DNA of 18,975 nt from Elusimicrobia bacterium UBA6262 (GTDB lineage: Bacteria > CAYTYR01 > UBA6262): positions 1-18,975 of the forward strand of contig DJVG01000066.1 of assembly GCA_002441095.1 (NCBI GenBank), given 5' to 3'. Positions 1 to 7,178 of the stretch are shown here, in pieces (positions within the stretch are counted from its first letter, which is position 1; each line of letters begins with the position of its first letter). The notes under the pieces were generated by a model. It ran no database searches. It saw nothing but the letters and a program-made list of their open reading frames with translations, and had not been told where the DNA came from. The position numbers and the translations under genes are program-made.

Positions 1-2392
1 CCACGGCTGAAAAAGGATCAAAGATCCGGTCGATCTTTTCTTTGGCTAATCCTTGTCCCGTATCTTCCACTTTTACTTTAATATATTGTTGGTCATGCGC
101 TTTTTCCAGGGCGGTAGTGATCTTTACTTGTCCCCGTTCATCCTGGCTGGCCAGGCAGGCATTAAAGAGAATATTGCTCAGGGCCTGGTGCATTTGGCCG
201 TAATCAATGGCGATCTTTGGAAGATAACTGTTGTATTTAGTAATAATATTAACCTTATTCAGCGCCGGCTGGGTCCTGATATTGACCAAAACTTCATCAA
301 TCAGGGTATTAATATTGTATTTCATTTTAACGGTTTCCGGCGGCTGGGCAAAATAGGTAAGATTCTCCATGATCCGCACACAACGGAATATTTCCTGTTC
401 GATCAGGGATAATTCCTTACCGCCCAGGTTCCTAATGGCCTCGTTTTGCTGGAGCAGCTGCGCCAAGCCCATAATACCCAGTAAAGGATTGTTGATCTCA
501 TGTGCCAGCCCGGCAGACAACTTACCGATAGCAGCCAAACGCGCATGCTGGGTCAGCTTTTCATGCAGGAATTTCTTTTCCCTGATGTCTTCAATAAAAC
601 CGGCCAGCCCAATAACAGTGCCGGTACTGTTTTTCAGGATAAATGTAGACAGGTTAATGGGAATCTTGTCTCCACTGCTGGCAATGGCCTCTGTTTCTGT
701 GCCGGTACATTTTCCTTCACGCATCGTGACTTCCAACTGGCTGGCGCCCAGAGGGATCAAAGACAGTAATGATTTTCCACGCAGTTCTTCATCACTGTAA
801 CCGATCAAATGACGGAAAGCTACATTATAGGTAACGACACAACCCTGATTATCTGTAGTGAAGATCGGTTCCTGGGATTGGCTGACTATATTGGCGAGGT
901 AATCTATCTGTTCCTGGCGCTGTTTTCTTTTGGTAACATCATGGATGATACAGGCATGGCCTATCGGCACGCCTTTCTTATCCTTGATCAAGCTGATAGC
1001 CAGCATAATATTAATATAGGAATTATCTTTTTTCCGGGAAGCAACTTCGCCTATCCAGCGGCCTTTCTGATTGACGATATCCGTGATCTTACTGCTCAGG
1101 TCATCTTTATCAGTTAGGGATCCCTGCCCAAAAATCGAATCATGTTTTCCGATTAACTCCGCTGCAGACTGATAGCCAAACAGTTTCATTCCTGCCGGAT
1201 TCACATACTGGATGACCCGGTCCATATCAATGATCATGATGCCATCAAAAGAATTTTCCACCATTTGCTGGTAGCGGGCGATTTCCCGTTCTATTTTGAT
1301 GCGCTTGGAGACGTCCCGGACTATTTCAATAGCCGCCACGATCCGGCCTGATGCATCTCTCATGGGCGAGGTTTTGATCTCCATAAACCGCCCCATTTTA
1401 TCTTCCGAGATACCAATAGCCGATTTTCCATTTTTAATAGTTTTCTGTACCGGACACCAGGGGCATATTTTATCGCGGTAATTAAAAACTTGGTAGCACT
1501 GCCGGCCTAATATCTTCCCGGGATACTGTTCACGCATGAATTTATTGAGATACTGGACCCGGTATTTCCGGTCAACGATGGCAATACCATCAGCGCTACC
1601 CTCAAAGATCTCTTCCAGTTTATTCCGTTCATTGAGCAATGCTTCTTCATACCGGCGCAAATCGGTGATATCGCTGAAAATTGCAGAAAATCCCTGGATC
1701 TTGTTTTTGGCGTCTTTGACTACACTGGCAGTAATGCTGATAGGTACTGTCTTCCCGTCTTTGGTGACAGCTTTAGTTGTATAATTTTTAATGAAACCCT
1801 TTTTTATAATTCTTTCCCCGAGCGCTTTGAGCTGTTTATACTTTCCCTGCAGCAGCAGCTTGCTGACCGACTGGTCGATCATTTCCCTGGCTTTATACCC
1901 AAATAATTCTTCTGCCCCCGTATTCCAAAAAGAAAATCTTCCCCGGCTGGTCACGGCAATGATAGCGTCGCGCGAAACCCGGGAAATATTGGCCAGAAAC
2001 TGTTCCTGCTCGAATAATTTGGCGGCATTATTATATTTATCAGTAATATCCCTGACTATTTCGACAACTTTTTTGCGGCCGTCACTGTCCCGTATCGGGA
2101 AAGCCTCGATCTCATAAACCTGGCCGTGCTTATCTTTAATTGTTGTGGTTTCAAAATAGCGGTGGTGTTTCTTGATAATTTCACGAACCGGGCAGAGATG
2201 GCAGGGATAATTCTGATGGCTGATGGTCTGGTAACATTTTTTACCGATCTGGTTGCCGAAATGGGACCGGAGGGATTGGTTCATATACTCGATCTGGTAT
2301 TTTTCGTTAACCACCATGATACCTTCATTCATGTTGGCTAAAACCAGATCAAGAGAAGTTTTGGAAAGAATTTGGGAGCGGGACAAAAACAT
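1..2392 (-). CDS. Multi-PAS sensor histidine kinase, C-terminus outside the window
   Basis: Cytoplasmic sensor kinase that should autophosphorylate on His and pass the phosphate to a response regulator. I translated about 797 residues. Five PAS domains are visible at roughly residues 15-115, 125-240, 258-365, 375-485 and 497-610. A HisKA domain follows with H-box LAHEINNP (H631), then the start of a HATPase domain with N-box (N744) and G1 box DTGQG (D777). The frame is still open at base 1, so the last ATP-binding box is missing. No membrane segment is seen, so the input is probably an internal ligand, redox state or gas. PAS1 and PAS3 carry the same C-x10-C-x2-C-P motif (C53/C64/C67 and C299/C310/C313). 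The ATG at 2392 has an AGAGGAAG ribosome site about 7 nt upstream, below a structured leader. Domain assignment is confident; signal and partner are unknown. Confidence 0.93.
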   Translation of the reverse strand, partial: MFLSRSQILSKTSLDLVLANMNEGIMVVNEKYQIEYMNQSLRSHFGNQIGKKCYQTISHQNYPCHLCPVREIIKKHHRYFETTTIKDKHGQVYEIEAFPIRDSDGRKKVVEIVRDITDKYNNAAKLFEQEQFLANISRVSRDAIIAVTSRGRFSFWNTGAEELFGYKAREMIDQSVSKLLLQGKYKQLKALGERIIKKGFIKNYTTKAVTKDGKTVPISITASVVKDAKNKIQGFSAIFSDITDLRRYEEALLNERNKLEEIFEGSADGIAIVDRKYRVQYLNKFMREQYPGKILGRQCYQVFNYRDKICPWCPVQKTIKNGKSAIGISEDKMGRFMEIKTSPMRDASGRIVAAIEIVRDVSKRIKIEREIARYQQMVENSFDGIMIIDMDRVIQYVNPAGMKLFGYQSAAELIGKHDSIFGQGSLTDKDDLSSKITDIVNQKGRWIGEVASRKKDNSYINIMLAISLIKDKKGVPIGHACIIHDVTKRKQRQEQIDYLANIVSQSQEPIFTTDNQGCVVTYNVAFRHLIGYSDEELRGKSLLSLIPLGASQLEVTMREGKCTGTETEAIASSGDKIPINLSTFILKNSTGTVIGLAGFIEDIREKKFLHEKLTQHARLAAIGKLSAGLAHEINNPLLGIMGLAQLLQQNEAIRNLGGKELSLIEQEIFRCVRIMENLTYFAQPPETVKMKYNINTLIDEVLVNIRTQPALNKVNIITKYNSYLPKIAIDYGQMHQALSNILFNACLASQDERGQVKITTALEKAHDQQYIKVKVEDTGQGLAKEKIDRIFDPFSAV

Positions 2393-2420
2393 TTTTTTAC
2401 TTCCTCTTAAAGACAAAAAG

Positions 2421-2451
2421 ACCCGAGGGCTGCCGTTAGGCAATCTCGGGT
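2421..2451 (-). promoter_or_regulatory. Terminator-like hairpin in the leader of the histidine kinase
   Basis: On the minus strand, ACCCGAG pairs with CTCGGGT (7 bp). An inner TGCC/GGCA stem with a TAAC loop sits inside, and CTTTTTGTC follows directly. This has the form of an intrinsic terminator, yet it lies only about 10 nt before the kinase ribosome site and downstream of a good promoter. It could be an attenuator or riboswitch expression platform. A second 7-bp stem (TCAAAAT/ATTTTGA) lies just upstream. I do not recognise a known riboswitch aptamer. Confidence 0.6.
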
Positions 2452-2573
2452 ATCAAAATTTATCGATTTTGAAGAGCTATATATGAGCCATACAATACGG
2501 TATTACGCATATATAAACCTTCCTAATACTAATTTTGCTGCTATTCAGTTATTAGATTAGTCAATCTACATAG

Positions 2574-2602
2574 TATATAGCAGGAAATTTATACTTTGTC
2601 AA
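2574..2602 (-). promoter_or_regulatory. Sigma70-type promoter for the histidine kinase
   Basis: The minus strand has a perfect -35 TTGACA (2602-2597), a 17-bp spacer and -10 TATATA (2579-2574). A perfect 14-bp A/T palindrome (ATAATTTAAATTAT, 2610-2623) lies just upstream and could be an UP element or operator. Transcription would start near 2567, giving a leader of about 175 nt. It is in the gap between the flavin reductase stop and the kinase start, so the kinase is probably its own transcription unit. Confidence 0.8.
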
Positions 2603-2663
2603 TGTATTAATAATTTAAATTATACGATTTTATACGTTTTTAGTTGATTGCCCTGGTAGGAAA

Positions 2664-3179
2664 TTATTCAGCTTTCACTGTCTGGCCAGGCAGGCAAAAA
2701 TCAGTACCGCCAATGTGGAGTAGTGGCTTATTCTCTTGCTGGTCATTGCTTTCCGCCGCGACAATATCTCCTAATACGATCAGGTGGTCACCGCCTTCTA
2801 TTTCTGCGCGCAGTTTGCATTCATACCAGGCTATGGCCTCTTTGATCCTTGGGCTGGATATTTTGCTGGCTTTTTCTTCAATAAGGCCGGATTCCTTTAT
2901 TTCACTGACTCCTCTTGGCAATGGTCTGGCGCAGGCCCAGAGCTGGGATAACATTTTTTCGCCGGGAATATTAACTACAAAATCACCTGTTTCCCTGATA
3001 TTAGCCAGAGTATGCCTGGTAGAAACCATGGCAATAGCAATAACCGGGGGGTTGGTTGATACAGGCATAACAAAGCTGAACGGCGCAGCATTGGTATTCC
3101 CTTTTTTATCTACCGTTGAAACCAGCACCGTAGTGCGTGGCGCCAAAGTCCGGTACCATTTTGATAGATCGAGTTGCAT
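2664..3179 (-). CDS. Flavin reductase-like protein (FMN-binding split barrel)
   Basis: 171 aa, a normal length for the flavin reductase / flavoredoxin family, which binds FMN and either transfers electrons from NAD(P)H or serves as an electron carrier. The N-terminal part has the family pattern: a strand beginning PRTTVLVST, an NAAPFSF segment, a PPVIAIAM strand and a TLANI..TGDFVVNI segment that usually contacts the flavin phosphate. The C-terminal half has the IVLGDIV strand expected of the split barrel. The ATG is supported by GGAGG 6 nt upstream. It is separated from the upstream SAM hydroxide adenosyltransferase gene by a 200-bp gap filled with a 16-bp periodic repeat, so co-transcription is uncertain. 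The substrate or electron partner cannot be read from sequence. Confidence 0.88.
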   Translation of the reverse strand: MQLDLSKWYRTLAPRTTVLVSTVDKKGNTNAAPFSFVMPVSTNPPVIAIAMVSTRHTLANIRETGDFVVNIPGEKMLSQLWACARPLPRGVSEIKESGLIEEKASKISSPRIKEAIAWYECKLRAEIEGGDHLIVLGDIVAAESNDQQENKPLLHIGGTDFCLPGQTVKAE

Positions 3180-3203
3180 ACTAAACCTCCAGAAGAAGTT
3201 AGC

Positions 3204-3376
3204 CAGTCAAAACAACTACAGTTGCCAGTCAGTACGAAATACAGTCAGAACGAGGAACTGTCACTACAAGAGGCAGTCAATACAAGAAGCAGTCAAAACT
3301 CAATACAGTATATAAGTTAACTGCTTCTTGCTATTACTGCTCTTCGCCATGACTGCTCTTCGAGCTTACTGGCACA
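3204..3376. repeat. Degenerate 16-bp tandem array that reverses orientation
   Basis: On the plus strand, CAGTC-type units begin at 3204, 3226, 3242, 3258, 3274, 3290 and 3306; after the first step the spacing is exactly 16 bp. From 3320 the orientation flips and ACTGC/ACTGG units begin at 3320, 3336, 3352 and 3368, again every 16 bp. The two halves form an imperfect inverted repeat with a perfect 11-bp core: CAAGAAGCAGT (3283-3293) against ACTGCTTCTTG (3320-3330). The array fills the gap between the flavin reductase start and the SAM hydroxide adenosyltransferase stop. No spacers of CRISPR type are present. Confidence 0.85.
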
Positions 3377-3382
3377 CTTCTC

Positions 3383-4171
3383 TTAGCCAACTATGATCTC
3401 TATTTCCGTTCCTTCCTTGGCTTTCATAACCTGGCTGGCATTCCCCTGGTTTATCGCTATTTCCAAACAGTCGTTAGAGCCAACGACAGCCAGGATCTGT
3501 CCCGGTTCGCTGTCAGCATAACTACTGCTTAATTTCTCGATCTTATGATCCTTGATCTTAATGACCATTTTCCGGAGCGACAATTTTTGGGCCATCCCGC
3601 CGCTGATGTTAGTCACCAGGTTGCCAAAATGATCAGTGTATATGACCTTGCCTGATACCCCGTGACGGTGGATACGCGGGCTCAAGATCGTGAATTTTTT
3701 GTATTCTTTTGTCGGCTCACCAAACCGGCTGAGCGGTACGCCCTTAGATAATTGCGCTGCCACCGGCGCGAAAATATCCCGGCCATGAAAGGTATTGCTG
3801 ACATCCTGCAGAAAATATCTTTTATTGGTCAGCTCTACTATTTTTTTGATCTTTTCATTTTCCAGGGCAATACTGAGAACCCCGTTGTCCGGGCCGATAA
3901 AGAAATATTTCTCTGTTTCTACCAGGATAGACCGGCGGGTACTGCCTACTCCGGGATCGATCACGACCAGGAAAATAGTCCCTTTGGGAAAAAAATGATA
4001 ACTGGTACGCAGGACAATGGATGCCTCGAGCGTGTTATGGGGGCTGATCGTATGGGTTAGATCAACTAATACAGCGTGAGGATTGATCGACAGGATAACT
4101 CCTTTCATAGTCCCGACAAAGCCATCTTTATAACCAAAATCAGTCATTAAGGCGATATTTCTTTTTTTCAT
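3383..4171 (-). CDS. SAM hydroxide adenosyltransferase (DUF62 family)
   Basis: 262 aa, typical of the DUF62/SAM_adeno_trans family, which uses water or hydroxide to split S-adenosylmethionine into adenosine and methionine. Visible signatures are TDFGYKD at 10-16, DPGVGSTRR at 72-80, GPDNG at 93-97, FHGRD at 128-132 and DHFGN at 180-184. The conserved Asp-Arg-His triad of the family maps to D72, R79 and H129. Related family members are fluorinases and chlorinases; nothing here points to halogenation, and the hydrolase is by far the commonest form. Its ATG overlaps the stop of the upstream diguanylate cyclase gene by 4 nt, so translation is probably coupled. The physiological role in bacteria is not well settled; pairing with second-messenger genes is of interest. 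Confidence 0.9.
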   Translation of the reverse strand: MKKRNIALMTDFGYKDGFVGTMKGVILSINPHAVLVDLTHTISPHNTLEASIVLRTSYHFFPKGTIFLVVIDPGVGSTRRSILVETEKYFFIGPDNGVLSIALENEKIKKIVELTNKRYFLQDVSNTFHGRDIFAPVAAQLSKGVPLSRFGEPTKEYKKFTILSPRIHRHGVSGKVIYTDHFGNLVTNISGGMAQKLSLRKMVIKIKDHKIEKLSSSYADSEPGQILAVVGSNDCLEIAINQGNASQVMKAKEGTEIEIIVG

Positions 4172-5331
4172 GCTGACAGTCCTCCTTTGGCCACAGCAAC
4201 GCGGTCACGGCCATCCCGTTTAGCTTGATAAAGTGCAGTATCCACATTTTTAAAAAGTTGCTCGTAATTCGCACCATGCTGAGGGAAAACCGCTACTCCC
4301 AGCGACAAGGTAACTCCTTCAGTCTGGGGAAATTGTTCACCCAGTTTCAGGGTTTTTACATCCTGGCGTATATGTTCGGCCCGCTGCAATGTTTCTTCCA
4401 GTGATGTTTCCGGGAAAACAATTACAAACTCTTCTCCGCCATAACGGGAAGCAATATCTTCCCCGCGGACCAGCGTCCTTAAAAATACTCCCAGCTCGCG
4501 TAATAAATAATCCCCGGCGGCATGCCCGAAATTATCATTAAAATGCTTAAAATGGTCAATATCCATCATAATGATCCCCAGGGGAACTCCTTTGCGTGCA
4601 GACCGTCTTAGTTCCCGCTCCAAAGACTCTTCCATATACCGACGGTTAAAAAGACCGGTCAGGGGATCACGGATAGCCTGGCTGCGCAGGGATTCACGCA
4701 GTTTTAAATTAGCCAAAGCCAGGCCAATGTTCTCGGATACAGTCAAAGCCAGCTGCCATTTCGATTCAGCAGTACGGATAGGCTGGCCCAGCATTTCACT
4801 GTCTCCCCAGGGATTACTGCGAATATGCAAAATCCCCAAGGTCTCTCCCTGGGCGATCATCGGGACACAGATATAACTCATGGCCGAGGGTGGCCCGACA
4901 TGTTTGCAAATTATCCCGGTACTGGCATCGCCAACACTGAACAATTGCCCGCGTCGCAGCGCCCAGCAATCACCCGGAGCGAAAACCCGTTCACCGGTAT
5001 TACCCTCGCCCCAAGCCACTACCGTGTCAACCAGGTTTTTATCCTGATCCAGGACGCATAAAGCCCCTGATTCCTGGTCGAACAATTGCTGGACAGTATG
5101 ATCAACAACCGTATAGGCTTCATTCAGGGTCAGGCAGGTCTGTAGTAATTCGCTCATCTCGCTCAATAAGGCAATTTCGCGGGCATGCAACTCTAACTCA
5201 TTCTTAGCATTCTGCAAAACAGTCTGCGCTTTCTTATGCTCATTTTCAAGGATCCTTAATTCCAATACCTGGGTACGAGCCTCGATGAGTTCCTGGATCA
5301 ACTCTTCTTTTGATTTATCTTCATCTCTCAT
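4168..5331 (-). CDS. GAF-GGDEF diguanylate cyclase
   Basis: 387 aa soluble protein predicted to make cyclic di-GMP from two GTP. Residues 1-60 are charged and heptad-like (probable coiled coil), 55-215 form a GAF-type sensor domain containing GDCWALRRG and a conserved Cys/His stretch, and about 220-385 is the GGDEF domain. The domain opens with DPLTGLFNRRYM, has the metal-binding DIDHFK segment and an intact GGEEF active site at 298-302. An RxxD inhibitory site (R289-D292) sits five residues upstream, so product feedback inhibition is expected. The start overlaps the upstream exonuclease stop by 4 nt and the stop overlaps the downstream SAM hydroxide adenosyltransferase start by 4 nt. The GAF ligand is unknown. 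Confidence 0.94.
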   Translation of the reverse strand: MRDEDKSKEELIQELIEARTQVLELRILENEHKKAQTVLQNAKNELELHAREIALLSEMSELLQTCLTLNEAYTVVDHTVQQLFDQESGALCVLDQDKNLVDTVVAWGEGNTGERVFAPGDCWALRRGQLFSVGDASTGIICKHVGPPSAMSYICVPMIAQGETLGILHIRSNPWGDSEMLGQPIRTAESKWQLALTVSENIGLALANLKLRESLRSQAIRDPLTGLFNRRYMEESLERELRRSARKGVPLGIIMMDIDHFKHFNDNFGHAAGDYLLRELGVFLRTLVRGEDIASRYGGEEFVIVFPETSLEETLQRAEHIRQDVKTLKLGEQFPQTEGVTLSLGVAVFPQHGANYEQLFKNVDTALYQAKRDGRDRVAVAKGGLSA

Positions 5332-6185
5332 GCTAGTTCCTGTACCGGAGCTACTGGCAGTATTTTCATTTCCATGATCTGGTCCAGCCTGAGCACGAGC
5401 TCTGTTTCCTGGAACTGACAGGTAGCGACCAGGTAAATATCCTGCCCCTCAATTTTAACCTGCAATGGTTCAACGATCCGCTGGAGTTCTTCGCCATATT
5501 CACTGATATACTTGATGAACAACGGTGTTTTATTTTTCAGCGCTTCACTTAGGGCGGTCGGCAAGACCGGCTTATCCGAGGACGGCACGGTGATCTCCCC
5601 GCCCTGCAATTCAATAAGCTGGCCGATCTCGCTGATATTTTTACCCTGGAAATCCTGCATAAACCTGGCAAATATATCCTTGGTCAGGAGGGCATCATCA
5701 AGAGCACGATGTTGGGCCTGGATCGGCAAGGCTAAGGTTTTGGCTATATTGCCCAGGCTGTTGGACGGGAAATTATAACAGCGCCTGGCCAAGGCCAGGG
5801 TATCAAGCACGGTATTATCTACTTCCGGCAGGTCTATGTTGCGTAAATGAGAATTCAGGAAGCTCAGGTCAAAGCTGACATTATGACCGACGATAATGGT
5901 CTCCCGGAGGAAACGCAATATATCCCCGGCAACTTCGTGAAAGTAAGGTGCCTGCGCTACCATGCTGTCAGTAATACAGTTGATAGCGCTGGCAGCCGGG
6001 GAGATGGGGCGGCCTGGATTGATCAAGGAATGAAAGGTAGCCACAACTTTGCCCTCCTGCCACTGCACCAGGGCTAATTCGCAGATACGGTGCCCGAAAG
6101 CCGGGCTCATCCCTGTAGTTTCCACATCAAAAAACACAAAAGTGGACTCGCTTATTTCTTTAGTCACGTCTTTCATCTTTAACAT
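5328..6185 (-). CDS. DEDDh 3'-5' exonuclease with C-terminal WYL-like domain
   Basis: 285 aa. Residues 15-180 are a DnaQ/Pol III epsilon-type exonuclease with all acidic positions present: D20 and E22 in FDVETTG, D106 in HNVSFD, and H159/D164 in HRALDDA. It should remove nucleotides from DNA or RNA 3' ends. Residues about 212-277 resemble a WYL domain: a basic helix, FIKY strand, ELQRIVEPL, then IYLVA and LRLDQI, matching the family order of R-x-V-x-P and W-Y-L followed by FRLDRI; the signature Trp is Ile here. WYL domains usually sense ligands in regulators and defence proteins. The first 26 nt overlap the upstream response regulator, and the stop overlaps the next cyclase start. The start could also be the ATG at 6176; neither has a strong ribosome site. 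WYL assignment is by eye. Confidence 0.85.
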   Translation of the reverse strand: MLKMKDVTKEISESTFVFFDVETTGMSPAFGHRICELALVQWQEGKVVATFHSLINPGRPISPAASAINCITDSMVAQAPYFHEVAGDILRFLRETIIVGHNVSFDLSFLNSHLRNIDLPEVDNTVLDTLALARRCYNFPSNSLGNIAKTLALPIQAQHRALDDALLTKDIFARFMQDFQGKNISEIGQLIELQGGEITVPSSDKPVLPTALSEALKNKTPLFIKYISEYGEELQRIVEPLQVKIEGQDIYLVATCQFQETELVLRLDQIMEMKILPVAPVQELA

Positions 6186-7101
6186 AATTGCTCATATCTT
6201 TCAGTTTGGCTTTTTCCTTTAATTCAGCGGCAATGCTGGAGATCTGGCCCAAAGATACCAGGTTCCTCTTCTGGTTACTGACAACAGCGATCCGCAAGCG
6301 CATGATCGGGAAACGCATCAACTCACCTTGCCGGTTCTTAGCCAGGATATACCCTTTTTTGCTGTCCGCAGGATCATACATGGACCCAATAAAAATATCA
6401 AAGCGATTGATCAACTCGAGACAAAAATGCTCAGCATATCCGGCCGGCATGATCGCGATAAAATCATCTCCCCCGATATGTCCCAGGAAACAATTCTGGA
6501 TATCAGCATCTTCCACTACCCGCCGCATCAGTTTAGCTAATTCATTGATCACCCGGTTACCGGATTCAAAGCCATAGCGGTCATTGAACGCTTTGAAATT
6601 ACCCAGGTCAGCATAACAAAAGGCAAACTTTTCACCGCTCTTGATGCGCAGGTCAATTTCTTTGGCAATAGCAGTATTGCCGGGCAATTTGGTAATACCA
6701 TTTACATCTGTACGCAATTGGTTCGCCCGGCGTAATACTACTTTGACCCTGGCCAATAGCTCTTCCAGGTCAAAAGGCTTAACGATATAATCTTCAGCTC
6801 CTGATTCCAGCAGCTGCACTTTTTCTTTCACATCAGCCACAGCAGTCACCATGATGATGGGCACATGCTTGATCTTGTCATTTTCCTTCACCTTGAGGCA
6901 AACCTGCGGCCCATCCATCTTTGGCATCATGTAATCCATGATCACCAGGTCAGGGACTAATTTTTCTATCTTGGCTAAAGCTTCTTCCCCATCAACTGCT
7001 TTTTCGATCTTATAGCCGTCGCTAATAAGCGCTTCACAAATGATATTGGCAATGAAGGGATCATCGTCAACGACTAATATTGTCTTTTTCTCGTCAGCCA
7101 T
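6160..7101 (-). CDS. Response regulator, REC-GGDEF (PleD-like)
   Basis: 313 aa. Residues 7-125 are a receiver domain with acidic pocket D12/D13/D14, phospho-acceptor D56 (IMDYMMP), T86 and K108. Residues about 133-300 are a GGDEF domain with a GGDDF signature at 210-214 and a YADLGNFKAFND segment carrying the probable metal and guanine contacts (D165, N168). The usual DPLTGLPNR opening is NGITKLPGN, and no RxxD inhibitory site precedes GGDDF. It is therefore probably a phosphorylation-controlled diguanylate cyclase without product inhibition, though degenerate activity cannot be excluded. It is the first gene of the coupled four-gene set, with GAGG about 5 nt before the ATG. The cognate kinase is not adjacent; the multi-PAS kinase at the left end of the window is one candidate. 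Confidence 0.92.
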   Translation of the reverse strand: MADEKKTILVVDDDPFIANIICEALISDGYKIEKAVDGEEALAKIEKLVPDLVIMDYMMPKMDGPQVCLKVKENDKIKHVPIIMVTAVADVKEKVQLLESGAEDYIVKPFDLEELLARVKVVLRRANQLRTDVNGITKLPGNTAIAKEIDLRIKSGEKFAFCYADLGNFKAFNDRYGFESGNRVINELAKLMRRVVEDADIQNCFLGHIGGDDFIAIMPAGYAEHFCLELINRFDIFIGSMYDPADSKKGYILAKNRQGELMRFPIMRLRIAVVSNQKRNLVSLGQISSIAAELKEKAKLKDMSNYVKDERRD

Positions 7102-7116
7102 GAGAACCTCATTTAC

Positions 7117-7178
7117 TAGCGTATAGCGGGTAGCGTATAGATCTTGTCCTTCTATCCGCTTTACGCTTTACGCTATCA
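7117..7178. repeat. 7-bp periodic repeat, three units then three inverted
   Basis: Plus strand: TAGCG-type heptamers start at 7117, 7124 and 7131 (plus a partial at 7138), followed by a 17-nt centre. CGCT-type heptamers then start at 7157, 7164 and 7171 in the opposite orientation. Together they form an imperfect hairpin between the alcohol dehydrogenase stop and the response regulator start, and the last unit runs into that stop codon. No U-tract follows, so it does not look like a standard terminator. Confidence 0.75.

Noticed and set aside
2644..3315. Plus-strand open frame of 223 codons across the flavin reductase gene and the 16-bp array
   Set aside because: It is the antisense shadow of the flavin reductase, and its end translates the repeat. 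The minus-strand gene has a clear ribosome site and family motifs.
3204..3376. CRISPR array
   Set aside because: The repeats are only about 5-6 conserved bases every 16 bp, with no separable spacers, and orientation reverses halfway; no cas genes are present.
7117..7178. Intrinsic terminator after the alcohol dehydrogenase gene
   Set aside because: The inverted heptamers can form a hairpin, but no U-tract follows on the minus strand, and the stem is imperfect.
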